Part shown: positions 8,542 through 17,470 of the stretch, piece after piece
Numbering within the stretch: position 1 is the first letter of the stretch
Layout: the number at the start of each line of letters is the position of its first letter
NCBI GenBank assembly: GCA_024682075.1
Contig: JAIKZQ010000053.1
Location: 1 to 60,593, forward strand
From: Lachnospiraceae bacterium
Lineage (GTDB): Bacteria; Bacillota; Clostridia; Lachnospirales; Lachnospiraceae
Length of the DNA stretch: 60,593 nucleotides
Direction of reading: 5' to 3'
Position numbers and translations under genes: made by a program
The notes under the pieces: generated by a model
What the model was told of the DNA's origin: nothing
Database searches by the model: none
What the model saw: the letters and a program-made list of their open reading frames with translations, nothing else

Positions 8542-8867
8542 AATTGCCTCCGAAATAACTTTGCAGTTCCTCTTGCACAGCCCGCGAAGCGGCTGACTGA
8601 TGCATATTATACTTCATAATGACCCGTAATAAAAGTTCCGGGCGGTCCAAAAAATGACTTTTTTTGTATATTTTGTACTAAAAACCAACTTAATTCTTTC
8701 ACCTTAATATATATATTTACCATTTCTTTACAGGGTGTTCACAATTTATTCATATAATCTGAATATAATCGTCTTGTAAGCAGATGAAAGTAAATTAATC
8801 GATCATTTTTTCATAATAGCCCGGGAGCCGAAAGGTTTCCGGGCACTCCTCATTTTATGGGCCTTTT
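8542..8867. promoter_or_regulatory. Intergenic region: probable promoter and weak terminator hairpin
   Basis: No credible gene is present in these 326 bases. On the minus strand a TATAAT at 8611-8606 lies about 65 bases before the coiled-coil start; its -35 is poor. At 8819-8844 GCCCGG...CCGGGC forms a hairpin just past the alarmone synthetase stop, but the following bases are not T-rich in that direction, so termination is uncertain. The middle (8650-8800) is AT-rich with no structure I can support. Confidence 0.45.
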
Positions 8868-9536
8868 TTACAGGTTCAGGTCCGGACTTCCCTCTATCGT
8901 GCTGAGCTTGATGATCTCATCGTTCAGGCTGAGCATCTTCTCATCCAGATCGGACACCAGATGCGCGCACTCCACCAGCTCGTCCTTGATGTGCTGCGGT
9001 GCATCACCCTCGAACTTATAGTGGATCTTGTGCTCAAGGCTCGCCCAGAAATCCATTGCGACCGTCCTGATCTGTATCTCTACCTTGGTATCCACAACCC
9101 TGTCCGAAAGATAAACGGGCACGGTCACTATCATGTGATAGCTCTTGTATCCGCTGGCCTTGGGGAAGGTGATGTAATCCTTCACGGTCAGGATCTTGAT
9201 GTCCTGCTGGTGCTCGATCATGTCGGCGATGCGGTAGATGTCGGATGAAAAAGAACATATTATCCTTACACCGGCAATGTCATTGACATTATTGACCATG
9301 TTCTCAATGGTGGAATCAAGTCCGTGACGCTTAAGCTTCTTGACGATGCTCTCGGGCGTCTTCATCCTGCATTTGATATGCTCTATCGGATTGTACTGAT
9401 GAATGTGCTGAAACTCTTCATTCAGTATCTCGATCTTGGTCTGAACCTGTCTCATTGCGGCATTATATACAAGAGTTACTTCCTGCCAGGTCTCTATGCC
9501 GTTTCCCTGTACTATTTCGTTGATATCATTATCCAT
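8868..9536 (-). CDS. relQ: Small alarmone synthetase (RelQ/YjbM-type GTP pyrophosphokinase)
   Basis: The 222-residue product is a stand-alone RelA/SpoT synthetase domain: RMKTPESIVKKL, DIAGVRIICSF, PKASGYKSYHMIV (substrate loop) and VEIQIRTVAMDFWASLEHK. HD hydrolase and C-terminal TGS/ACT regulatory domains are absent, and the length matches small alarmone synthetases. It should transfer pyrophosphate from ATP to GDP/GTP to make (p)ppGpp under cell-wall or other stress. GGAAATAAGCA precedes the ATG. It is transcribed alone, divergent from the small gene at 9670. Confidence 0.92.
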   Translation of the reverse strand: MDNDINEIVQGNGIETWQEVTLVYNAAMRQVQTKIEILNEEFQHIHQYNPIEHIKCRMKTPESIVKKLKRHGLDSTIENMVNNVNDIAGVRIICSFSSDIYRIADMIEHQQDIKILTVKDYITFPKASGYKSYHMIVTVPVYLSDRVVDTKVEIQIRTVAMDFWASLEHKIHYKFEGDAPQHIKDELVECAHLVSDLDEKMLSLNDEIIKLSTIEGSPDLNL

Positions 9537-9669
9537 TGCTTATTTCCGGTCTTTCAAATATAATCACTGATATACAAAACTCAGTTTTAAACATACGCAT
9601 ACAAAATATATTTTAACACAATAAAGTGAGATTGTGTAGTTTCATATATATGCGGGGAAAGACGTCTAT

Positions 9670-9936
9670 ATGTTCAGACTTTGGGTAAGAGAATTCAGGG
9701 ACACGCACATGCTGAGGGACCTCGTCATCGAAGACGACAGCCATGACACGCGTACCCACAAGATATTCGGGGCACTTGAGAAGGCATGCCACGAGCTGGA
9801 TCTGCCCGTCCCCATCTGGCTGGACAGCAATGTCGAGGAATTCAAGCGGACTTCCAAGACAAGGTTCAGAAAGGATTCTTTCATCGAAGACGTTCCGTTT
9901 GATCACCTGGAGATAAGGGTGATCGAAGAAGATTGA
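9670..9936 (+). CDS. Small conserved protein of unknown function
   Basis: The product is 88 residues beginning MFRLWVREFRDTHMLRDLVIED, with DDTRTHKIFGALEKAC, LPVPIWLDSNVEEFKR and an acidic end (DHLEIRVIEED). I recall very similar short proteins in many Lachnospiraceae, but no function. There is no signal peptide or membrane segment, so it should be a small cytoplasmic globular protein. GGGGAAAG lies upstream. The opposite-strand frame over the same bases has no such conserved look. A strong hairpin terminator follows its stop by about 25 bases. Confidence 0.8.
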   Translation: MFRLWVREFRDTHMLRDLVIEDDSHDTRTHKIFGALEKACHELDLPVPIWLDSNVEEFKRTSKTRFRKDSFIEDVPFDHLEIRVIEED

Positions 9937-9957
9937 ATGCTTACAGACTCAAAGCAG

Positions 9958-9988
9958 AAAAAACGGGTGCATCCACATGCACCCGTTT
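9958..9988 (-). terminator. Bidirectional intrinsic terminator
   Basis: AAACGGGTGCAT (9961-9972) and ATGCACCCGTTT (9977-9988) form a perfect 12-bp stem with a CCAC loop. The minus direction ends in six T (9963-9958), serving galE and the DUF1294-like gene. The plus direction can also serve the small gene at 9670-9936. Confidence 0.9.
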
Positions 9989-10051
9989 CCTGTCATATAC
10001 AGTTAATGATATTCGGCTGATACCCGTTCCGAAATACTGTTCAAAACTGCT

Positions 10052-10342
10052 CTACAAAGACGGTACGCCGAATCTTGAGACAAGGAAAACCGCGATGGCG
10101 ATTTCAAGTATCAGGATGACGGGAACGCCTATATAGAACTTGGGCTTTCTGATCTTGTGCCTGAACACGATCATCCCGAAGAGCGCTCCGGGAGCCCCCA
10201 TGACGGCAGCACCTATGAGATTTCTCTCCGAGATCCTCCACTCGCCGCTTATGGCTTTTTTCTTGTCAAGGCCGTACATTCCAAAGACAGCCAGATTGAC
10301 AAGCAGGTATACGATTATGAAAGACCATATTCCCGTTATCAT
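10052..10342 (-). CDS. DUF1294-type small membrane protein
   Basis: The product is 96 residues with three hydrophobic segments (about 6-24, 45-62 and 72-90) and the family pattern YGLDKKKAISGEWRISE followed by GAPGALFGMIVFRHK. Proteins of this type are two- to three-span membrane proteins of unknown role. It starts 32 bases after galE on the same strand and ends before the shared terminator, so it is probably the distal gene of the galE transcript. Confidence 0.85.
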   Translation of the reverse strand: MITGIWSFIIVYLLVNLAVFGMYGLDKKKAISGEWRISERNLIGAAVMGAPGALFGMIVFRHKIRKPKFYIGVPVILILEIAIAVFLVSRFGVPSL

Positions 10343-10374
10343 TTCGCCCTTACCATCCGCATCTTTCCGGCAGA

Positions 10375-11394
10375 TCAGTCATCATATCCGTTAGGATTGT
10401 TCTTCTGCCATCTCCAGGAATCTTCACACATCTCAAGGATTCCGTACTGTGCTGTCCATCCGAGTTCTTCTTTTGCAAGTGATGCATCGGCATAGCACTC
10501 TGCGATGTCACCGGGGCGTCTGGGGCCTATGGTATAAGGGATCTTTACTCCGCTGGCCTGTTCGAAATTCTTCACGATGTCGAGCACACTGTAACCCTGT
10601 CCGGTTCCGAGATTATAGATCTTAAGGCCGGACTTCTGCTCTATCTTGTCAAGCGCCTTAACATGTCCGATCGCCAGATCGACTACATGGATGTAATCCC
10701 TGACTCCGGTTCCGTCGTGTGTATCATAATCATTGCCGAAAACACTCAGCTGCTTAAGCTTGCCAACTGCAACCTGCGTGATGTAGGGCATGAGGTTATT
10801 GGGAATTCCGTTGGGATTCTCTCCGATGGTTCCGGATTTATGAGCTCCGATGGGATTAAAGTATCTGAGCAGTATCACGTTCCATTCATTATCGGACTTC
10901 TGTATGTCGGAAAGGATCTGCTCGAGCATGGACTTGGTCCAGCCATAAGGGTTGGTGCACTGTCCCTTGGGGCACTCTTCGGTAATGGGAACAAATGCGG
11001 GATCTCCGTAAACCGTAGCACTTGAGGAGAAGATTATGTTCTTGCACCCGTGCTTTCTCATCACATCGACAAGAGTGAGAGTTCCGGTGATGTTGTTATC
11101 ATAATACTCCCAGGGCTTGGCAACCGACTCTCCTACCGCCTTGAGTCCCGCAAAATGAATAACGGCGCTTATGTCCTCTTTTGAAAAGATCTCATCAAGT
11201 GCAGCCCTGTCCCTTATGTCAGCCTTGTAAAAAACAGGTGCCTTGCCGGTAATGGCCTCGATCCTTCCGAGTACCTTTTCGTTTGCATTGGAAAGGTTGT
11301 CGAGTATGACGACGTCCCTTCCCGCATTCTGCAGTTCCACAACTGTGTGGCTTCCGATGAATCCTGCTCCGCCGGTCACTAATATCTTACTCAT
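10375..11394 (-). CDS. galE: UDP-glucose 4-epimerase
   Basis: The 339-residue product is a short-chain dehydrogenase: the NAD-binding [11 protein letters not shown] is at residue 8, [10 protein letters not shown] follows, and YGWTK supplies the catalytic Tyr and Lys. The GalE features [18 protein letters not shown] and [13 protein letters not shown] are present. It interconverts UDP-glucose and UDP-galactose in the Leloir pathway and for surface-sugar synthesis. The UDP-sugar pyrophosphorylase gene lies 93 bases upstream on the same strand, so UDP-sugar synthesis and epimerisation are grouped. The galactosidase genes at 31-39 kb could feed it. Confidence 0.97.
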   Translation of the reverse strand: MSKILVTGGAGFIGSHTVVELQNAGRDVVILDNLSNANEKVLGRIEAITGKAPVFYKADIRDRAALDEIFSKEDISAVIHFAGLKAVGESVAKPWEYYDNNITGTLTLVDVMRKHGCKNIIFSSSATVYGDPAFVPITEECPKGQCTNPYGWTKSMLEQILSDIQKSDNEWNVILLRYFNPIGAHKSGTIGENPNGIPNNLMPYITQVAVGKLKQLSVFGNDYDTHDGTGVRDYIHVVDLAIGHVKALDKIEQKSGLKIYNLGTGQGYSVLDIVKNFEQASGVKIPYTIGPRRPGDIAECYADASLAKEELGWTAQYGILEMCEDSWRWQKNNPNGYDD

Positions 11395-11487
11395 TTTTTT
11401 CTCCTGTAATCTGTCCGGGGATGCCCCCTCATGTTCACCATAAAGGGTTCCCTTAGGGAAGGGTCAATAGAATCATTCGGGCATCAT

Positions 11488-12714
11488 TTAAAGGATCACG
11501 CCGTTCTTCTCAAGAAGCTCTCTTGCGCTCTCGACGGAATCCACTCCGGTCTTGTTCTTGATGGGAGCAAATTCCTTCTCCCTTGCAACCTCAAAGGGAA
11601 GGCAGCTGTCACACTGATGGATCATGTCAAGAACAAGGTTCTCGTACTTATATCCGTTCGGGGTCTCGGGCTTGAAAAGATTTCCGTTCTCATCAAGGCA
11701 GGGGATCTTCTTTTCAACGATATGAAGAGGAAGATCACCGTTTAAGATCCTTTCAAGCTGCTCGGTGCTGAAAAGGTAATTGAGAATGACGCCGAAGTTA
11801 TATGCGGGATCGCCCTTCTCGTTTTTGGCATTCATGAGTTCTTCGGTAAGATCGTAATACTCGACGATCGAAGGCTTACCGTCCTCGAGGCAGATGACAC
11901 CGACCTTCTCATCGGGAGCGGCTTTTCTTACGACCTTGGCGCCGACAGTGCAGTTCCTTGAGATCGTTGCACCTACAAACACGGGATCGGCGATCCTCTG
12001 AAGAACATTATCCACGGCAAAGACGTTGAACCACTCGATGCCGTTTGCATGGACGCTGTCAAGAAGTCCGGCATTTACAAGTGACACGAACCATCCGCCG
12101 TTTCCGTTGGGAGACGTAGCCATGCGGCCCTTTTCCTCAAGATAGATCCTGCCCTCATAGTCGGTGGCAGCGGCCATTGCCTGCATGAAGAAATGAACAT
12201 GATCCTCGGGATATCCGAAGTAATTCTTTTCCTTGAAGAACTCTATGGTGACATCGTTATTCTTCTCGGATGTCATTATATAGATATGAATGGGAACGCC
12301 GGCTCTGTCGGTCACATCCTTCATGTTATTGAAAAGGCACTCGAAAATGTAGAGTTCCCTGGTCTTGCCCACATTGTACATTCCCTTGGGAGCGTCGGAT
12401 CCGAGTCTGGTGCCCATGCCGCCCGCAAGGAGAAGAGCTGCGACCTTTCCCTGCTTGATGGCATCAAGTCCGACCACGTCAAACTCATCCTTATGTGCTT
12501 CTATCTCGGAGATCTCCATACAGTCGAGCGGTGAGATGACTCCGCGCTTTCCGAGTTCCTCCTGATGCTTGCAATTGGCCTGGATGCTCATGTCGGTAGC
12601 ATCGACCTGTGCAAGGAGAGCTTCCTTTCCCGCATCGTCCAATTCATCATAGTACTTCAGAACCTGCATCTGTCCGAATTTTTCAAGTTTTGCTTTTGCT
12701 TCTTCTAAAGTCAT
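11488..12714 (-). CDS. UDPGP-family UDP-sugar pyrophosphorylase
   Basis: The product is 408 residues. The nucleotide-binding signature GGMGTRLGSDAPKG (about residues 94-107) and the later NGNGGWF and GIEWFNVFAVDNVL motifs are those of the eukaryotic-like UDPGP/UAP1 family, not the bacterial GalU family. It should make UDP-glucose or UDP-N-acetylhexosamine from UTP and the sugar 1-phosphate. The exact sugar cannot be fixed from sequence. It lies just upstream of galE on the same strand. Confidence 0.9.
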   Translation of the reverse strand: MTLEEAKAKLEKFGQMQVLKYYDELDDAGKEALLAQVDATDMSIQANCKHQEELGKRGVISPLDCMEISEIEAHKDEFDVVGLDAIKQGKVAALLLAGGMGTRLGSDAPKGMYNVGKTRELYIFECLFNNMKDVTDRAGVPIHIYIMTSEKNNDVTIEFFKEKNYFGYPEDHVHFFMQAMAAATDYEGRIYLEEKGRMATSPNGNGGWFVSLVNAGLLDSVHANGIEWFNVFAVDNVLQRIADPVFVGATISRNCTVGAKVVRKAAPDEKVGVICLEDGKPSIVEYYDLTEELMNAKNEKGDPAYNFGVILNYLFSTEQLERILNGDLPLHIVEKKIPCLDENGNLFKPETPNGYKYENLVLDMIHQCDSCLPFEVAREKEFAPIKNKTGVDSVESARELLEKNGVIL

Positions 12715-12776
12715 TTCATTTCTCCAATCTGCTGAAAACTAAATTTCTCCCCGCGCAATCCATATGATTTTATCAC

Positions 12777-12806
12777 AAAAAACATCCGGCTCAAACAAGC
12801 CGGATG
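12777..12806 (-). terminator. Terminator of the prepilin gene
   Basis: CATCCGGCT (12783-12791) pairs with AGCCGGATG (12798-12806). The minus strand then has six T (12782-12777). It lies 55 bases past the prepilin stop. Confidence 0.85.
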
Positions 12807-12861
12807 CAAAAATCGATATCATGCTGTAAAAAACCATGCCCAAAGACAGCTTCTGATCCCA

Positions 12862-13275
12862 TCATGCGTCACGATAAGCCTGCTGACCCGCTTCAGTGGT
12901 GAGATTATACTGCTTGGCTCCGTAATAGTCGCTCTTTACGAATACTCCGACAATGTTTCCATTGGCATCATACTGTGCCATGAACGTATCACCGTGTCCG
13001 ATCGCATGCCCCGCAACATAGGGAGTCTCATTGATGGAACCGGGAAGATATGTGGAATTGATCTCAACCTCAATGCTGCCCGCTCCGGTAAGATTGCCCT
13101 CGGCAATGTCTGCGAGAAATGCTTCCCTTATCTGATCGGCAGTCTGGATGTCCCTTGATCTTCTCGACTGCTCCACGTATTTAATGAACTGAGGAGCAAG
13201 GAGTCCTATCAGGACGGACATTATCGCTAATACTATTATAAGCTCGACGAGCGAGAATCCCTTGTTATCCTTCAT
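12862..13275 (-). CDS. Orphan type IV prepilin-like protein
   Basis: The start at 13275 gives MKDNKGFSLVELIIVLAIMS, a textbook class III signal with cleavage after KG, Phe +1 and Glu +5. AAGGTGA lies eight bases upstream; an in-frame GTG nine bases earlier is less well placed. The hydrophobic helix runs to about residue 30. The C-terminal domain (about 45-137) contains IREAFLADIAEG, TGAGSIEVEI, a Gly/His-rich loop and a C-terminal LTTEAGQQAYRDA. That domain aligns clearly with the middle of the chimera at 47933-50137. No prepilin peptidase, assembly ATPase or other pilin is in the window. The gene has its own promoter and terminator, so it is monocistronic. Role: pilus-like fibre or pseudopilin, unknown. 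Confidence 0.9.
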   Translation of the reverse strand: MKDNKGFSLVELIIVLAIMSVLIGLLAPQFIKYVEQSRRSRDIQTADQIREAFLADIAEGNLTGAGSIEVEINSTYLPGSINETPYVAGHAIGHGDTFMAQYDANGNIVGVFVKSDYYGAKQYNLTTEAGQQAYRDA

Positions 13276-13327
13276 AAAAATCACCTTAATCGTTTAACCG
13301 ACAAATATTAATAAAATCTTAATATTT

Positions 13328-13356
13328 ATTTTAGAACGTGATTTTTCATATTTCAA
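13328..13356 (-). promoter_or_regulatory. Sigma-A promoter of the prepilin gene
   Basis: On the minus strand TTGAAA (13356-13351), a 17-base spacer and TAAAAT (13333-13328) match consensus at 5/6 in each hexamer. The region is very AT-rich. The prepilin ATG is 53 bases downstream. Confidence 0.75.
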
Positions 13357-13406
13357 TAGGTTTTCAAAGATATAAAACGTTTTCCTTAAGAATTTTTTAA
13401 TATTTT

Positions 13407-15026
13407 TCAGTGTTTGGGTGATTTACGGCCTTTAAAAAGATCCTTTATGGTCATCAGGTCGTCTGTCATGAAGGGAACGAGCCAGACAAGACTCATGAAA
13501 AACGGGAGCATATATCTGCTCATGTTTTCCCATAAAGTAAAGAAGATGAATCCTCCCAGAAAATAGATGAGGCACAGCTGCACAAGATGTGACAGATTTT
13601 TTTTCTTCCTGAAAAAGATAAGTTCAAAGGCCGCCAGGATAAATGCCGAGAGATATATGATGGTCTGATATCTGTTAGCTATGTTAATGACCTTGTCGTA
13701 ATACTTACCCCAGTACAACTCGTAAAGCCATTCGGGCGCCTCGGAAGGATCCGTTCCGGACAATGCATCCCAGATGCTTGTCATGGTGAAACCCTCCATG
13801 TCCGGAGCCGTCCATTCCTGACGCAGCTTAGTCTCAAAGAACCATTTGGCATACTCATGATCTTCCCTGAAATTATCGAGGCTTTCATGAAAATCAAGCA
13901 TTGCTATCTCGCTGGCTTTTTCCGCATCAAAGCCGCAGTCACCGAATGTTCCCTGATTGTATCTGTTGTACACACCGGGATTTCCGTTTGTTTCCTGAAG
14001 TCCCATGGCAAGCCAGCACGCTGCCGGGATACCGTCGACATCCTCGTAGCCGGATACTTTTTCAAAATACGTATCGATCGCAAGATCGGACAGATATGGC
14101 ACAAGAACGATCATGGCACATGCGATCAGCAGGAGGATCTTTTTTTTGCGGACAAATTCAAGAAAGAGAACAATGCATGCAGCGATCAGAAGGATCCATA
14201 TCTGCATCCTAAGAAGAAGCGCAATGCTCCCGAACAGACTCATCAGTGCAAGATCGAGTTTCTTACCCGAATTAAGGAATCTTATCAAAAAGAGGGCGAA
14301 ACAAAACGAAAACGCAATAGACCCCAGATCCCCGTACATATACGGAATGTACAGATACAGAGGAAGGCATGTCAGTATAAGGATGCAGTATATGCTCCTT
14401 CCGAATGCGGAAATCTTCTCTTCTTTCAGTGCATGATATCCCGCATGCAGGATCATCTGCGGATAAAGAAGATGAATATACTGCATCGCCGTATAAAGCT
14501 TTTCGCCGAACAGGCCATGCAGGATCAGATAAAAAAAGACCAGACCTTTCTGCTGGGGATAAATGCCGATATATCCGCCCGGCTGAAACATCGCATACTG
14601 AATGGCTGAGCCCTTCTCCGAAGCATATACGGCGGCATAGAAAGTGTTGATCTGATCTCCGTCCATGTAATAGGGATGATCCTTCAGATAGATGATCCCG
14701 ATCACAAAGCTGAGCACGGAGCATATTATGAGGATGAGGTCGGATGCGCTGTCCTCTGTTTTGCAATGCTTTTCCCACAGATGCCCGAGAATCAGGACAG
14801 CCGCAGCAAATAACGCAAACACGATGCCCTGCTTGAGGAAGCTGTCGGTGATATAAGCAGACTCCGCACCAACCCTCCTGAAAAGATAAGTGCCGGTCGC
14901 GGCATAGTATGAAATGAGTGCAAGACCCATTACCGAAAGCGCCAGCATTATCATCAGAGCTGCATCACATAGTATATCCGTATATTTATTTAATTTGTCA
15001 CCGGTTCTTTTTTTCATATATCTCAA
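13407..15026 (-). CDS. Polytopic membrane protein, GT-C-type glycosyltransferase candidate
   Basis: The product is 539 residues with about 11-12 hydrophobic segments. A loop after the second or third segment contains YLKDHPYYMDGDQINTFYA; an acidic DGDQ-like motif at this position is typical of GT-C transferases that use lipid-linked sugars. A large soluble loop near residues 330-440 precedes the last segments. The gene overlaps the LRR gene by ATGA, so the two are translationally coupled, and it ends the VWA-MoxR-LRR operon. Acceptor and sugar are unknown. GT-C assignment is inference from topology and one motif. Confidence 0.7.
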   Translation of the reverse strand: MRYMKKRTGDKLNKYTDILCDAALMIMLALSVMGLALISYYAATGTYLFRRVGAESAYITDSFLKQGIVFALFAAAVLILGHLWEKHCKTEDSASDLILIICSVLSFVIGIIYLKDHPYYMDGDQINTFYAAVYASEKGSAIQYAMFQPGGYIGIYPQQKGLVFFYLILHGLFGEKLYTAMQYIHLLYPQMILHAGYHALKEEKISAFGRSIYCILILTCLPLYLYIPYMYGDLGSIAFSFCFALFLIRFLNSGKKLDLALMSLFGSIALLLRMQIWILLIAACIVLFLEFVRKKKILLLIACAMIVLVPYLSDLAIDTYFEKVSGYEDVDGIPAACWLAMGLQETNGNPGVYNRYNQGTFGDCGFDAEKASEIAMLDFHESLDNFREDHEYAKWFFETKLRQEWTAPDMEGFTMTSIWDALSGTDPSEAPEWLYELYWGKYYDKVINIANRYQTIIYLSAFILAAFELIFFRKKKNLSHLVQLCLIYFLGGFIFFTLWENMSRYMLPFFMSLVWLVPFMTDDLMTIKDLFKGRKSPKH

Positions 15027-15943
15027 AGCTGAAGTGAGGCAAAAAACCTGTCAGCCGCACCGCTTCCCGCCGACTTCATCAGCAGACTCTTAAGTTCCTG
15101 CCTGTCATCTTTCAGGCTGCGGATCATTATATCCCTGTTGTCATCATCTATGCAATCAATGCTGCTCAGAAGGTCAAAGTGCCTTTTGTCGGGAAAAAGA
15201 TCCCTCAGTGCGATCCAGGTCTCATTTCCATCCGGGCTTCCCTCCCTGTGACGGTACAGGTAGTCAGTCATTATCTTTTTCCTGTCATCGGAAAGCATCT
15301 CCGGGTGGAGAAGCCTTAGCATGCAGACGGAGGCTTTCATCACACGCCTTCTGCTCTCATACGCTTCCTTGTCGGTGCTCCCGTAGTCCTCTTCACCGCA
15401 GAGTATCTGATTGGTAAAGCCTTCGTCATCCGGCTCTTCAAGCAGAAGCTTTACCCAGGAATCCCACTTTTCGAATCTGTCCGTCTCGACCACGGAAATG
15501 TCACACAGATGCGGCGGTGCACCGTAGCGGACAGCTCCCGCAACGATCGCGCCATAGTCGGCAGTGATGCCGGGAAGCATGATCTCCTCCAGATGAGTGC
15601 AGCCGAGGAATATTCCCTCTCCGGCCTTGCACGAAGGGATCCATACTTCGGTCAGGTTTATGCAGTTGGCAAAACACCAGTCGCCGAGAAACTTTACGGT
15701 TTCAGGCAGTCTGATCTTTTTGATCGTTCTTTTTCCGAGGAATGCTTTTTTTGACACCGATGTCACCGCTTTGTCATCAAATGGCTTTTCCGGAACCGTC
15801 AGTTCGGTAAAGTTTCCGCTTATCCGGACCAAAGACAGTCCGTCCCGGCTCTCATCAAATATAATGCTTCCCTCGGGAAGTGTAATTTCTCTTTCCAAAT
15901 CCTTATCTCTCATTTCAGCTAAGGACCGTGGTGTGAAGTACAA
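15023..15943 (-). CDS. Leucine-rich-repeat (BspA-like) protein
   Basis: The product is 306 residues with no signal peptide. Residues about 30-120 show BspA/LRR_5-type repeats (SVSKKAFLGKRTIKKIRLPE, FANCINLTEVWIPS, FLGCTHLEEIMLPG). The C-terminal half is predicted helical and polar, with no family I recognise. It starts 6 bases after the MoxR ATPase stop and overlaps the downstream membrane gene by ATGA. Lack of a signal makes it probably cytoplasmic, unusual for BspA-like repeats, and suggests an adaptor or target-recognition role for the MoxR-VWA pair. Confidence 0.8.
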   Translation of the reverse strand: MYFTPRSLAEMRDKDLEREITLPEGSIIFDESRDGLSLVRISGNFTELTVPEKPFDDKAVTSVSKKAFLGKRTIKKIRLPETVKFLGDWCFANCINLTEVWIPSCKAGEGIFLGCTHLEEIMLPGITADYGAIVAGAVRYGAPPHLCDISVVETDRFEKWDSWVKLLLEEPDDEGFTNQILCGEEDYGSTDKEAYESRRRVMKASVCMLRLLHPEMLSDDRKKIMTDYLYRHREGSPDGNETWIALRDLFPDKRHFDLLSSIDCIDDDNRDIMIRSLKDDRQELKSLLMKSAGSGAADRFFASLQL

Positions 15944-15949
15944 CCTTCA

Positions 15950-17470
15950 TCACAGTTCCAGCTTCATCACCTTATCCTTAAGGTCATTTCCTCTTTCCGA
16001 CAGTTCCATGTCTTTGGCCAGCTCATCATAATCCGTGCTTCCGAAGGTCGCGATGAATCTCGATGTCCAGGGATCCGAGGTGAGTTTTGTGGCAAGGATC
16101 ACGGGCTCATTGCCACCTTCATACGCCTTCCTGACAAACCCGATCATGTTGGAGAGTCTGACGGAAACGCCTTCGGCATCCTTTTTCAGGTCATTCAGAA
16201 CAAATTCATAATGCCATGATAACTTCTTTCCGAGGCTGAGCGCATTCGATGTGGTGGTCCTTATTTCCATGCGGATGTATTCGATGAAGCCCTCATACAA
16301 TTTTATGGAATCATGGATGATCTTCTTCTGCGAGGAAGTCAGCCTGTCATGCGCCTTAAGATAACCAAGATTCTTTTTCTGACTTTCGAGACCACCATTA
16401 AAAAGCTTCAGGATGCCATCTACGTTATTGTCATCCTTATCTATTGCAGATCTGACGAGCGGGGTCAGCATTTTAAGAGCATCGGCTTTTTCCATGACAT
16501 CCCGCGCATCCGTGCTGACGGAATCCATGAGCATGCTGACTATCGATAGTCTTTCGTCAAAGCCCGAAGCACCTGCTCTTTCCATTATTCCCTCGGGAGG
16601 ATTGCCCGCAAGGATATCCTCGATGCGGTAATCCTTCCTGTATTTTCTGAACATGTCATAGTATGCCGAGAAGTCCTTCGACACTCTTTCACAGCGAAGA
16701 TACTGGCTCACCAGTGTCTCATCGCACTCTATGCCTTCCTCTTCACTGAGCCTGAGTATCTGTGACAGGTCCTCCCAGCCTCTTGCCGTGACATAAGCCC
16801 TGCCTTCGGGAGACATTTCCATGACATAGAAATCATCCTTCTTGGATTCCAGATATCCGGTGATGGCGCTGTGAATGTTCCTGCCGTAAGCATATTCGCG
16901 CCATGCCTTAAGATCCGGCTCAACGCTTATCACCTTCATCCTGTCAAGGGTCGCCACATCGAATTCCCTGACCGATCTGTTGTATTCCGGAGGGTTACCC
17001 GCAGTGACGATCACCCATCCGTTCGGCAGAGCATGACGTCCGAACGTCTTGTACTGAAGGAACTGGAGCATCGGAGGCCCGAGAGTCTCGGACACGCAGT
17101 TGATCTCATCGAGGAAAAGAATGCCTTCCTTGATGTCGGTCTTGTCGATGGCCTCATATACAGAGGCGATTATCTCGCTCATCGTATATTCGGTCATGGA
17201 GAATTCTTCGTTTCCGAATCTTTTTTTCGTGATATAGGGAAGTCCCAGTGCCGACTGCCTCGTATGGTGAGTCATGGAATAGGACACGAGTGAAATTCCC
17301 AGTTCGGAAGATATCTGTTCCATTATCGCGGTCTTGCCTATTCCCGGAGCACCCACCATGAATATGGGACGCTGTCTCACTACCGGTATGCGGTAGTCCC
17401 CGTATTTATCCTTCTTGAGATATAAAGTGACCGTATCTTTTATCATCTGCTTCGCATCTGCTATGTTCAC
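15950..17470 (-). CDS. MoxR-type AAA+ ATPase
   Basis: I place the start at the GTG at 17470, preceded by GAGGAATTAAA and overlapping the VWA gene stop as GTGA, giving 506 residues. Walker A GAPGIGKT is near residue 43, Walker B GILFLDEIN near 118, and a sensor-1-like IVTAGNPPEYN follows, with FDVATLDRMKVI after it. The C-terminal half (about 250-506) is a long helical region without a recognised domain. MoxR ATPases act with VWA partners as chaperones that remodel or activate protein complexes. This operon supplies such a partner directly upstream. Confidence 0.9.
   Translation of the reverse strand: MNIADAKQMIKDTVTLYLKKDKYGDYRIPVVRQRPIFMVGAPGIGKTAIMEQISSELGISLVSYSMTHHTRQSALGLPYITKKRFGNEEFSMTEYTMSEIIASVYEAIDKTDIKEGILFLDEINCVSETLGPPMLQFLQYKTFGRHALPNGWVIVTAGNPPEYNRSVREFDVATLDRMKVISVEPDLKAWREYAYGRNIHSAITGYLESKKDDFYVMEMSPEGRAYVTARGWEDLSQILRLSEEEGIECDETLVSQYLRCERVSKDFSAYYDMFRKYRKDYRIEDILAGNPPEGIMERAGASGFDERLSIVSMLMDSVSTDARDVMEKADALKMLTPLVRSAIDKDDNNVDGILKLFNGGLESQKKNLGYLKAHDRLTSSQKKIIHDSIKLYEGFIEYIRMEIRTTTSNALSLGKKLSWHYEFVLNDLKKDAEGVSVRLSNMIGFVRKAYEGGNEPVILATKLTSDPWTSRFIATFGSTDYDELAKDMELSERGNDLKDKVMKLEL

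Noticed and set aside
9613..9906. 97-codon minus-strand frame overlapping the small plus-strand gene
   Set aside because: The plus-strand protein has recognisable conserved words and a Shine-Dalgarno; the minus frame has neither.
13857..14609. 250-codon plus-strand frame and several shorter ones
   Set aside because: They are antisense to the membrane glycosyltransferase gene, which has coherent hydrophobic segments and an ATGA junction with its neighbour.
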